From: Sphagnum magellanicum
Taxonomy: Eukaryota > Streptophyta > Sphagnopsida > Sphagnales > Sphagnaceae
NCBI GenBank assembly: GCA_021904315.1
Contig: CM038916.1
Location: 8,273,065-8,337,064, forward strand
Direction of reading: 5' to 3'
Length of the DNA: 64,000 bases
Shown: piece after piece, positions 11,100-26,100 of the stretch
Layout of the letters: the number at the start of each line of letters is the position of its first letter
Position numbering within the stretch: position 1 is the first letter of the stretch
Translations under genes and position numbers: made by a program
The notes under the pieces: generated by a model
Seen by the model: the letters and a program-made list of their open reading frames with translations, nothing else
What the model was told of the DNA's origin: nothing
The model's database searches: none

Positions 11100-14000
11100 T
11101 CTGGTTTGCCACCTAGATTTGCACTTTTGCAAACCTCAAAGACCATGCATCACATGCAAGAAAAACTAGTCACCTATGCACTTGCAAAATATCGAACTTT
11201 TCCAAGCCACTTGGTAATGGCTTGCTCATATGCAAATTTTGCATGGTAAAAAAAGTTGACTATAAAATTGGATGCACATATCCAAGTGTATGTTGAACCT
11301 AACTTGTAGAAAATTCTTCGTGAAATTGATGGTATTAAATGGTCATTCATCCTCAACAAAATCACCTAGATGCAAGCAATCTTGACCAATTTAATGTATT
11401 TTGAAAGCTTATGGTTGAGGATGGCAGATTGGACAATTTTCTACCAAAACGTTATAATTAGGTTCACTTAATTGTCCTTTCACATAATTGCTTTTGCATT
11501 ATGTAGCATGGTCATTTTGAAAAAGGAGCTCTCCAAATCAAGGGTCTATCTTGAGAGTAAGGGAAGAAAAAAATTATTGCTTTCATTAGTCACCTTGTGA
11601 GGCACACATAATGTGGTTTTCAACACATTGAAGTGGATGTGAAAATTCTTTTCAAACTCTTTTCCATTTGCAACCTAGACCTTTGGTAGTCGTCACCTCA
11701 TGCTATGGGGAAATGGTGTAATAACTTTTGAATAAGGCCTTGAGTTGCGCTTTCACATCCTCTTTCACTTTGGAACATGGTTATCTCTATGTCCATGGGT
11801 TTGTCATGATGTAATGAACAAATATGAACACAGATGCAATCTTGCATCGCATCAATATAAGGTCTAACCTAGCTCAAAAGCCATCTTGGGTGCTTGGGGT
11901 AGGTTCATGGGCAATTGAAAATGGAGCAATTTTGGTTGTCAAAAACCTTATGGCAACAAAAATGTCTTTTGGTCACCACAAGATTTTGGTTGCCATATTG
12001 TTGATGATTGAAAAATTTGAGTTGCCTTACATATGGCGACTGAAACCCATTTTTAGTCACCAAACATAAGGTGACTAGGAATATTTAGCAGTTAACAAAT
12101 TGGCAATCGAAACCTTTTTTTGGTCTCCAATGATTTGTTGGCAACTAAAATTTTGGTTGACCTCCATTGCCAAGCATAACACTTGTTAAGAGATTTCCGA
12201 AAACATATTACATGCCTTTTTTTCAAGTACAAAAATTTTAGTCACTAATCTTGTGATCGAAAAGGGTTTCAGTTGCCATCCAACGATCAAGTCCTCTTAA
12301 ATGGTGACCAAAATCCATTTTTGGTCGCCATAAGTAAGGCAGTTGAAAGTTTTCAGTCGCCAATAGTTTGGCAACCAAAACCTTTTTTTAGTCACTAGCA
12401 ACTATAATGTTTTCTTGTTGGCAATTGAATTTTTAGTTGACTTCAATCATTATGAGTAGTGCTTGTCGAGAGCTCTCCAAAAATATTCTATATGCCCTTT
12501 TTCAAAATCCTTTTTGATTGTTAAAAAAATAGCGATCAAAATTGTTTAGTTGTCAACAATCAAATTTTGAAAGGGGGCATGTAATTGTTTTTGGAAAGTT
12601 CTTGACAAGTGCTATTCATGGTGATTAAAGGCAACTGAAAATTCAATCGCCAGTGAAAGAAATTTGTAGTTATTGGGGATCAAAAAAAAATTCAATTGCT
12701 AAACTATGGGTGATTAAAAACTTTTGGTCACTTTATCTGTAACAACTAAAAATGGGTTTCAATCACCATCCAAGAAGGCTTGATCATTGGATGGTGATCA
12801 AAACCTTTTTTTGGTCATCATAAGATTAGTAATCAAAAAATTTTAATTGTTGACAAGTGAATTTTGAAAGGGGTCATGTAATATGTTTTTGGAAAACTTT
12901 CAATGAACACGACTCTTGGTGATTGAAAGTGATTGATAATTTATTTGCTAACGATAGAAAAATACAATTGTTGGTGATCAAAAAAATTGCAAACTGTTGG
13001 AAATTTTTAAAAAAATGTAGTTTAACATATTGTGATAAAAAATGGGCTTCAGTCACCATCCAAGAAGGCCAAATCTTTGGATGACAACCAAAATCGTTTT
13101 TAGTCACCATAAGATTGGTGATTGAAAATGGATTCGGTTGGTAATCTTGTGGCAATTGAAACTATTTTCGGTCACCATACAAGGGGATAGCTTAGGTGTG
13201 AGGAAAAAATTCCTACATTTGTCTTGATGGATGCAACTAATGCAATAGGATAGATGTCAACAAGACCTTATGTTGGAGATGGCTTGGTGAAAGGAATTTT
13301 TGGCGACATGCTACTTTTTTCCAACACCATCAACACAAAATTAGTAGATAGGGTATTTATGGTCAACAAAAAGAAAATGCAAGATAGATAGTGTCTTTTC
13401 CACCATTTAAGTTAGAAAACTAGCTTCACGGAAGGTTATCATTGGTTAAAACTTCAATTGAGTTGAAATCATCAAAAGTTGAATCTTCAAATTTCGCAAA
13501 AATATCACAATAGAATTAGTATAATAATTATTAGGCTAGCTTGATAGATTTCACAAAATCACACACAAAGATATCTTGGCTTTGTGTAATTTTGATCAAT
13601 GCATGCATATTTATCAAAACAACCATGTTTTTGGAACTTTGACATGCATCTTGACAATTAAAGGGTTATATTTTGCATTCACATGCTTTGCTAGAGAAAA
13701 CATTGAAATCATCCAACGTGTTTTGACATTTTTCGAACAATTTGTTGCCCTTGGTGTTGATCAAATTAATGAGTTTGTAAAATTCTAAATTTTTTTTTGG
13801 ACTATGTGTAAAGAAAACATGCAATGCTTGAAATAATCCCTTCAACCTTTTCACCAGATTTAATTCTAACATAGTGACCATTGTCATATTTGTTTTATGG
13901 GCAACACAATACTTTAATGAAGAGGGGAACAATTTTATTTTTTAATTGTGGTGTAACATTAGTTCAATGGCCTTGGAACACACTTTTGTCATTGCACCCT

Positions 14001-14650
14001 GTGTTGTTTAATTGGGCTCCCAATTCTTTAAACCTTAATCCACCAAAATTAATAAAAACTTAAACATCAAACCAAATATGTTATCACATGTTGTAAATAC
14101 ACCAATTATTTCAAAACATAGGAGGATGGAAATCCTTTTCAAAGCTTGCAACCCATACAATTGGATTGACAACCATTGAACATTATCAATTGTCACCATT
14201 TTGTCTTTAAAAATGCTAATGAAGGTTAGAGATGCAAATGCAACTTTTGTGGCATCCAACAACACATTATGCATGACTTTTGCCATGCCCCATCTTGATG
14301 AATTGGTCTAATGTTTTCCTCCAACATTCTTCACTTTAAACATTTGGAATAAGGTTTTGAAGCTTTCAAAATTAATCATACGATGATTGTGATCAAGAAT
14401 GTGAAATAGAACAACAAATTAAACATATTTTTGTTTTTGATAAGAGGCAACATCACATTGAAAAAGGTCTACGACAAAAGGCTAGTTGCCAATAGTAAAT
14501 TGTGGTTCATTCTTAGAATGCATTAAGTTTTTGTTCACATAATAAGAACCCGCATCAACATTGAACATAAAAACTTGGCATTTGCAGCATTTAATGTGCT
14601 TGAAAAGGCTATATAACTTGGGAACTAATAGTTTTCTTTTCCTTCAACAA
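11100..14650 (-). pseudogene. hAT-type transposase-like gene (ZNF862-like, DUF4371), decayed and interrupted
   Basis: Read on the minus strand, scattered short open frames line up as one domesticated-or-transposon hAT-type protein. In N- to C-terminal order: SYYVNKNLMHSKNE (about 14560); FKVKNVGGKH; MAKVMHNVLLDATKVAFASL with TIDNVQWLSIQLYG (14286-14100); HKTNMTMVTMLELN then LHVFFTHSPKKNLEFYKL and NTKGNKLFEKCQNTL (13905-13700); FVCDFVKSIKLA (about 13530, split between frames); LNGGKDTIYLAFSF (about 13390). After a 1.4-kb inverted repeat the C-terminal part resumes: LKTTLCVPHKVTNES (about 11600), LDLESSFFKMTMLHNAKAI (about 11530), then the hATC dimerisation region, VEDE (about 11355), HLDMCIQFYSQLF (about 11270) and a final Trp. 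The family usually has VEDERCF at this point; here a stop replaces the Arg. Many stops and frameshifts make it non-functional. Assignment rests on recalled family patterns and on preserved order. Confidence 0.8.
11841..13240. mobile_element. Foldback inverted repeat inserted in the hAT-type gene
   Basis: A very long imperfect palindrome centred near 12540. The left arm, about 11841-12535, pairs with the right arm, about 12545-13240. Matched words include CATATTACATGCC (left, 12205) with its complement at 12870, CTCTCCAAAAATATTC (12472) with the complement of GTTTTTGGAAAG (12590), and GTTTCAGTTGCCATCCAA (12270) with the complement of TTGGATGGTGATCAAAACC (12790). Within each arm the same block recurs at roughly 270-base spacing, so the arms are built of subrepeats. 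Typical words are TTTTGGTCACC and its complement. It has no coding capacity. Ends resemble TTGCATC followed by CATCAA, but the exact terminus and target duplication are unresolved. Structure matches foldback-type or MULE-like elements. It interrupts the hAT gene with little obvious loss of flanking coding sequence. Confidence 0.75.
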
Positions 14651-16342
14651 AAGTTAATACATTTCTTATTTCCCCTTTATCTATAACAACAAAATTCTAC
14701 CCATGATAGACAAGCATTCCATGCATCTTAAAACTTTTGAGAACCCTCATAATTTAATTTTATTATTTTGGAATTCTCCTTGCATACATTTTCAAGGGTT
14801 GAAGTAAGCAAGATGGGGTTGTCATCAAATGATGGTAATGATTTTGGTGAACAAAAAAATGACCTAACTTCATTTTGAAGGGGTAAGGACAAAAGGTACA
14901 AAGGCTTATATTTAAAGTTTTTGGGAACCTATAGACAACCCATGGTGCTCTAGGTGACAAATCATGAAAGATTTAAACAAGAAACCCCAAACCTTAACAA
15001 TAGGGTTTGAAAAGCTTCACATTACAAGGCTCATACTTGAACAAAAATGATAAAAACATTTCAAGATTGATGAAACCTGGATTCTAAAATGATAGTTTGG
15101 AGTTGCACAACAATAAGCATGACAATGCATTCTTGAAGCTTTCCTTTGAATTGTAAAATTTAGTTGTTCGTTGCAACTTTTGAGGACTTCTAATTATTCC
15201 AAATTGTTCACATTTTGTACACAAAATCAATTCAAATCACCCCAAATCTAATCCAAGTTCCAACCATAAGTTTCTAGAATCCATAAGATTGCATTAAAAA
15301 AACATAAATGAATGGAGAAACATTAAAACTTTACTATCATCATTGTGAAAATTACAACATAATGCAATGTATAATGCATCTTGTATAATCCCAATGCATT
15401 CAAGAGTGTTGGAAAGTTTTAGTTGTGTCAATATCATAAGAAGTTGGTGAACAAGTTTGTGTTTGTAACAAGTGCTAGTGAATGGGCTTTGAACTTGTAG
15501 TGCATGTTACAAAGAGCTCTTGATTGATGGTCGCAATCATGGTGAGTAGGAGGTGGCAAGGGATAGAGACAATGGCGAGAGGTGGTTTAAGGTTTGTGAG
15601 ATGGTTACGATGTTGCCATTTATCATCAAGTGGATTAGGCGATTTAGGGCAAATTTTTGGTTTGGTTTCACAATAGGCCTATTGTAGCTACGTCACACAT
15701 TTTACCCTTTTGATGGTTTTTTTGCCAAAAAAATGATTGCTTGAACTAGCTCCATTCTATATATCATGGTTTCATCAATATACCTTGTTAACATTGGTCC
15801 AAATTTGGATGATGAACTAATGTTAATGGGATGTTGTAATGAAACTTCTTCAAGAAAATCTTGTGGATTTAAAGACCAAATATTATTGTATAGACCCCCC
15901 CAAAAAAAGCAAAACAACACAAGTAACATGCCAAAACCCTGTTTGTTAATATGGGAAAGAGGTTTTTGGATTGAAATTGTATCCATAAATGTTAGGGTTT
16001 GTGCACCCTTTAGCAAAATAAAAAAAACACATTGTTCCAAATTCTTGTTAAAAGTTTTTTGCAATTGGCATGTCTTTTGCATGGGCCACATACAAAATAC
16101 TTGTAACATTTAAGCAGTAGTTCATGGGTTAAACGCTTAAAATCAATTCAAGCCACCAATTTTGAACAATTAGATTCAATTTATTACAACAAATTCAATT
16201 GCTAGTTTATTAAAGAGAACACTTCAAAACATTCAACAATTCAAGGATCCAAGCGTATTGTACATACTCTGAATATTTGAATATGTTTTCTAGCATTGAA
16301 ATATTATAACTTTTGTCTCTACATACACACAAAACTTAAAAG
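14651..16342. other. Gene desert
   Basis: No gene recognised. Open frames of 115 and 135 codons occupy both strands at 15702-16113, but neither shows a known domain. Opposite-strand frames of similar length are expected by chance in a low-stop stretch. Confidence 0.4.
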
Positions 16343-16350
16343 GTCCAAAC

Positions 16351-17291
16351 TAGTGTTGGGCGGGTATCACAAATATTCTTAGGCATCGCTCGAGTATCAC
16401 CTGGGCATCCCAATCTGATCCCCTTAAGATATCACCATGAGTGATACCTTGATTGAGAACTGAACTACTGGTTCTCATACAAGTGTGAAAATTGGGTGTG
16501 AGAACTAGTTTTTTTTAAAAAAAAAACAAATTTTTTTTAGAACTAGGTAAGGTCTAACCCCTTACCTGGGTTAGGGTCTTAGGGTTTAATTGCCATAAAA
16601 AATTAGTACAAGCAAACAATGACGAAGAAATTATGACCATCAAATTTAATTATGTTTCTTTGCAAAATGGAACAACAATTTACTTATTGGACCTTGTCGA
16701 TCATTCATGGACCATGGGTTTGAACTTTGGAGCCACAATGTTAAGTCAACCTAATTTAATTAGGGCTAAAGAAAGAACACTTTCAACACAAATCCCACAT
16801 CAAAATTTGTTTGTCAAGGTTAATTTGCTTTGAGAAATGGGAGATCCAAGGGAGAGCTAGTATTTGGTGGTAAATACTTATTAATGGTCAGGTCACATGG
16901 TAATGATGATTGGAGAGTTTATTTTAAATGATGATTTATTTTAGAATTCTTTCAAAAACCTTGAACAAGAGGTCCTTTGATTTTGAATTTTTCAAAAAGC
17001 TAGAGCTATCGTTAAAAAAAAAGAAATAATCAATAAATATTTAATCTTAATTAAAAATATAAAGTAATACCCAGTTTGTGAGAACCGAAAAAGGATGACT
17101 TGCTATTTTCAAATTTCCTAGAATTGGCATTGGGAGAACTAGTTTAATTTTTAAAATAAAAATGTTGATACCCTTGCCCAGCGCAGAAATTTTAGAATTT
17201 TTTTTGGGGAAGAATTGAACCCTTTTGTAAATTACTTTGTGAAAACCAAACTTGGTAAGTATCATAAAATTGTGATACCCACCCAACACTG
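16351..17291. mobile_element. Non-autonomous hAT element with 8-bp target duplication
   Basis: Terminal inverted repeats TAGTGTTGGGCGGGTATCAC (left) and, read on the minus strand, CAGTGTTGGGTGGGTATCAC (right) differ at two positions. They follow the hAT consensus start of the form CAGTGTTG. The direct duplication GTCCAAAC stands immediately outside both ends, at 16343-16350 and 17292-17299; eight bases is the hAT duplication length. Subterminal GTATCAC and GATACC words recur inside. The interior has no transposase homology, so movement would have depended on an enzyme in trans. The exact duplication suggests insertion is not very ancient. Confidence 0.88.
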
Positions 17292-17299
17292 GTCCAAAC

Positions 17300-20200
17300 T
17301 AGCCACTTTTCCATAATGGTACTCACAATGTGTTGATTTTGTTAATGTTTTTTTGTTTCAAATGTAATAAGAAAAACTAATCACTGTTTGACCACTAATT
17401 CGTTTCAATAGCAGTGTGCACAACCCACAAGCACATGGTACAACTTTGAAGGCAAAGTCTGCATACTAATCACTTGCAGGGTAATCTTACGTTGGACATT
17501 GAAAACAATAGTGCTATTCCTTAGAATATATACCATCATCATGTCTGCATATTCTGTGTATGTAAGTATTTGGTGTGTGTCACTTGATGCACTTTGGAAG
17601 GATATGATTTCAATAACTGCATGTTGAGGCAAAAGTCAAATTTGTTTTCAATTTTCTGAAGTAAGACTACGCAAGAAGCATCTGAAGGTATATTTACTGA
17701 CAAAAAAAAACAGTGAAGAGTTTTCTAGTAACAGCAGCAAAGTGACAACACTTTTTGGGGTAGTCAAAAAATGACAACACTTTTTCAAAAACAAAAAAAT
17801 CTGTTCATGTTTTGACAATTGTTTCTGTAAAAACTGAAATTAAACATAATGAAACTACTTATTATTTCTATTTTTTTATGCAAGGCTTTGATATTGCATG
17901 CATCACCTGACATCTTATATGGTGCCCTTGTTAGAAATTTCGAACTTTCTTTCCAGAAATTCCAGAACTTTTGTGAAATAAATAAATTGCGAACAAAACA
18001 ACGAATCTATAGTACATAAAAAAAGTCATGTTACTTCAAAAGAAAAATAGTTTGTGAATCTGTTTTCAATTGTTAAATATTATATTGCAAGTTTGTATTT
18101 TACAATAAGCCTTTTAGAAAACAATGTTATGTTTTGAGATTTTCTGAATTTGAGACATTGAAATTGTGGGTCTATTGGACCCATGGGGGTTTTTTACCCC
18201 AATTTTGTGATGTAGCCACACTGGCCATCATCCACGAGAGGAATTACTTGAAATCTGGCAATTGTGGAACATTTTTTTCACAAATGTCCTTTGTATGAGT
18301 CACTTTGGATTTTTATTTTTTTGTCAAGTGGTGAAAGTTCATAAAAAGTAAAACCTATGGTTGGGCCCCATTTCTATTGATGTTAAAAAATATATATTTT
18401 CATATTTTGGGTGTTACATATGGGTGTCAATTATGGTATTTGATGTAATTAAGTAAATAGGTGAATATTTTTGGCTCATGGAGGCTATTGGGAAGATAGA
18501 ATGGGATATATGCGCATATGTTGATATTGATTTATTTGAACCCTAAAACACATGTGGGAGATAAAGAATCATAATTTCATAAATAACTGCTAAAAATTGG
18601 GCAGCTTATTATGAACAATCCATAGATAGTTTTGGTTTAACAAAATCCCACTAGCATAGAACAAATGAACATAGGGGAAAAAAAAATTTAGACTAAGTTG
18701 GTTCAATTGACTATACTATATTATATAAGTGACCAGACAATTCATTCTAGTGCGTTGAGAATCAAATCTCAGGGTTGATTTTCGAAGGAAGGTAGAAATT
18801 TTGAGATTTTTATATTTCTTTGAGATTTTTTTCTACAGGTATCAAGGGTTTGCTTTTTGAATTTTGTCAAAGTAGGCGTACTGGCCATTATCCACAAGAG
18901 CAATCAGTCAAATTTGGCTAGAGGTCAGACTGGAGAGTCCCAACTTTCGGGAATCATGCCTAGTTCTTCCGACCTACAGAAACTCATTGGCTAAAAAAGG
19001 CACTTCGAACTTTTTTTTTCCCCTCAAAATGTGCCGACTTTTGTGTACTTTTTCCAGAAAGTCTCTGCCAAAACAAGAAAAACACTGCCAGTGATGGCAG
19101 CACGCTGTGAGTAGATAGGCAGGTAAGCGAACAAATAAGAACTTAAACGAGGTCGAATCATCACACATTGTTCCGCTGCTTCTGGAGTTCCAAGAATATT
19201 TGTAGCTCTTCACCTAACGCTTCAAACGTCATAAACATTTCTCAATTCGATAAAGGAATGGGGAAGATATGAGATGTTTGGTGTAAAGGGGTTCAATGTT
19301 CAATGATGAGTGAACTAAAACAGATCAGGATTTCGAACTTAAAATCTGTGATCCTTTGCATCTTTGCCTCTGGAATAGAAAGAAGTTTTGTAAAGCCCTA
19401 CTTTGTGCACCCATCAGGTTTTAAATCACTCAGAACGGACAAATAATGAGGAAGATATCGCGCTGGAACTAGAGAGGGCTCTAGAGAGGGCGCGAGAAGC
19501 AAACTACCACTCATCCACTTCCCGTGTTTGCTCCTTTACTTCTGGCGCCCGAAAGCATTTGTAGCCCTCCAGTTTTGACGTCCAATGACACAAAAATTGC
19601 TGAATTCGGTTAAGGAATAAGGAAAATATTGGACATTGTTCAGTGATGGGTTTGTGTTTGGCGATGGGCGGTTCTACCTTAACTACGATCAGAGCAGCCT
19701 AATGGAAAGAGACCCTTAGAAAAGGCCGTGTAGTAGAGCATGAAACAACAGTAGTAACAGATGTATAATTTTTCCAAAATCCAATACTATATGTGGGGCC
19801 AAGTTGAAGTAAAATGTGAGATTGCTTGAAGGCTTGAAACCATGTAGGAGCTAAATTTATTTTTACATTGTTCCGGGAAGGCACACGAGAGAGAGCTAGA
19901 GAGTTGTGGCCGATATGATGAGCTGATCATTGAAGCTGATGGTGCACGCTCATGTAATGACATCTAGTCTTCAATGCCCAGCAAACATTCCCTTCTTCAG
20001 GTTAAGTTACACTTGGTCACAAGATACATGGGCCCATCCATACATACATGTGTACAATTCTAATTCTTGAATTCGTTTCCCAGGTCTGATTGCAGCTTCT
20101 CTAGCATATTCATCTGCTGGCCAACTCCTCTATTCTGTAAAAGATTTTATCTTCATATCACTAGGGACTACTTGGTGTGTGCAATATAAAACTTCTTCTA

Positions 20201-20376
20201 GATCTGGATGATTTGGGGTCAGGTGTTTTTTTGAGCTTTACAATTCCTATGCACCTGAGCTATCTGGATGTGGGTTTCAATCAGCTTGGTTGCACTCCTA
20301 AAATTTATGATGTGCTTAATTTCTGTGGTTGAATCCTGGGAATTTTATAGCAAAAGCTTTGATGGTACTAGCTGAT
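17300..20376. other. Gene desert with duplicated segments, 3' of the GGPP synthase gene
   Basis: No gene recognised. Two diverged direct copies of about 130 bases lie at 19165-19300 and 19530-19660 (shared words CTTCTGG, CATTTGTAGC, GAATTCGGTTAAGGAAT or its variant). Segments at 18210-18320 and 18875-18935 share CACTGGCCATCATCCACGAG-like sequence with the minus strand at 57640-57700, so they are copies of a dispersed repeat. The stretch just before 20377 contains the 3' UTR of the minus-strand GGPP synthase gene. Confidence 0.45.
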
Positions 20377-24950
<4,574 letters not shown>

Positions 24951-24954
24951 CACC

Positions 24955-25545
24955 ACTAAAGAAGAAGGTGATGCCATTACCTTCTTCATTGGAACACCAC
25001 GACATAAAAAGACGACAGTGCATTATTGCGCCATCATTTTCTTCTCAGACACAAAAAAGAAGGCCATGACATCATTTTTTTTTTTTTTTTTTTTTTCAAA
25101 CACAAAGAAGAAGGTGACGACAATTTATTGCCGTCGCCTTTTTTTGTTCTAATAACATCACAGAAGAAAATGACAACACATTGCTGTCGTTTTTTCTAAC
25201 ATAAAAAACAATGGCAACAAGTTGCTATTGCCTTTTTCGCTTTAACACCACCATAGAAGAAGGTGATGGTAGCAAGATGTTGTCGCCTTCTTCATTACAA
25301 CAACACCACAGAAGAAACAACGACACATTGTCCTTATCTTTTTCTTTTTTAACATAGAAAATAAGGTAATGGCAGCAAATTGCCATTACTGTTGTTGTCT
25401 TCACTTAACACCACCAGAGAAGAAGGCGATGGTAAGAAGCTGCCATCGCCTTCTTTATTGCAACAACACCACAAAAGAAAACAATGGCACATTGTCATTG
25501 TCTTTTTCTTCTAAAACACACAAAAAAGAAAACACACAAGAAATT
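24955..25545. repeat. Tandem array of short hairpin units
   Basis: About eleven successive units of 40-60 bases, each an imperfect palindrome. The clearest are at 25106-25142 (GAAGGTGACGAC then GTCGCCTTTTT), 25255-25295 (GAAGAAGGTGATGG then TGTCGCCTTCTTC) and 25418-25458 (GAAGAAGGCGATGG then CCATCGCCTTCTT). Units are joined by AACACCACC, AACAACACCAC or ACACAAAA linkers. A T-tract of about 22 bases interrupts one unit near 25080. No coding function is suggested. Each unit could fold into its own stem, so the array would form a row of cruciforms or a chain of RNA hairpins. Confidence 0.7.
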
Positions 25546-25569
25546 TTTTTTTTAAAAACCAAGAGAAGC

Positions 25570-26100
25570 GAAGGAGCTTACCTTCAAGCTCCCGTTCTGC
25601 CCTCTCACTTTTGGCTCCCGCCTCTACCTTCCCATTTTTGCACTTCTGTTTCAAATGTTTTCTCCTATCATCTTCTTCTTTTCAAACAGAAGAAAAAAAA
25701 AAACTATAGAAAAAAAAATATATGTAGAAAAGGGAAGGAACTTACTTTTAAGCTCCCACTCTGCCCTTTCACTTTTGGCTCTTGCTTTTGCCCTCTCGCT
25801 TTTGCACTTTTGTTTCAAGTGTTTTCTCCTAGCATCTTCTTCTTTTCAAGCATAAGGGAAAAAAAAACCATAGAAAAGAAAAAATATGCAAAGAAAGGAG
25901 GGAGCTTACCTTCAAGCTCTCGCTTTGCCCTCTCATTTTTGGCTCTTGCTTCTGCCCTTTCGTTTCAAGCGTTTTCTCCTGGCATCTTTTTTTTTTCAAA
26001 CATAAGAAAAAAAAAGCACAAAAAAAAAACTCATAGAAAAGAAAAAATATGCAGAGAAGGGAGGGAGCTTACCTTTCTTCTTTTGCTTTTGCATTTGGGA
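25570..26100. repeat. 164-bp tandem repeat, about 3.2 units
   Basis: Units begin at 25570, 25734, 25898 and 26061, each with GAGGGAGCTTACCTTCAAGC or a close variant, followed by a CTCTGCCCTCTCACTTTTGG-like stretch, a TTTTCTCCTAGCATCTTC block, and an A-rich tail. The plus-strand frame 25369-26103 stays open across the units (244 codons), but the product is a repetitive Lys/Phe/Ser/Leu-rich string with no known domain. The open frame follows from the period being near, not equal to, a multiple of three and from low stop content; I do not call it a gene. On the minus strand each unit start reads AAGGTAAGCTCC, a good splice-donor match. Confidence 0.8.

Noticed and set aside
15702-16113. Opposing frames of 115 and 135 codons
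   Set aside because: They overlap on opposite strands, have no recognisable domain, and no codon pattern distinguishes them from chance.
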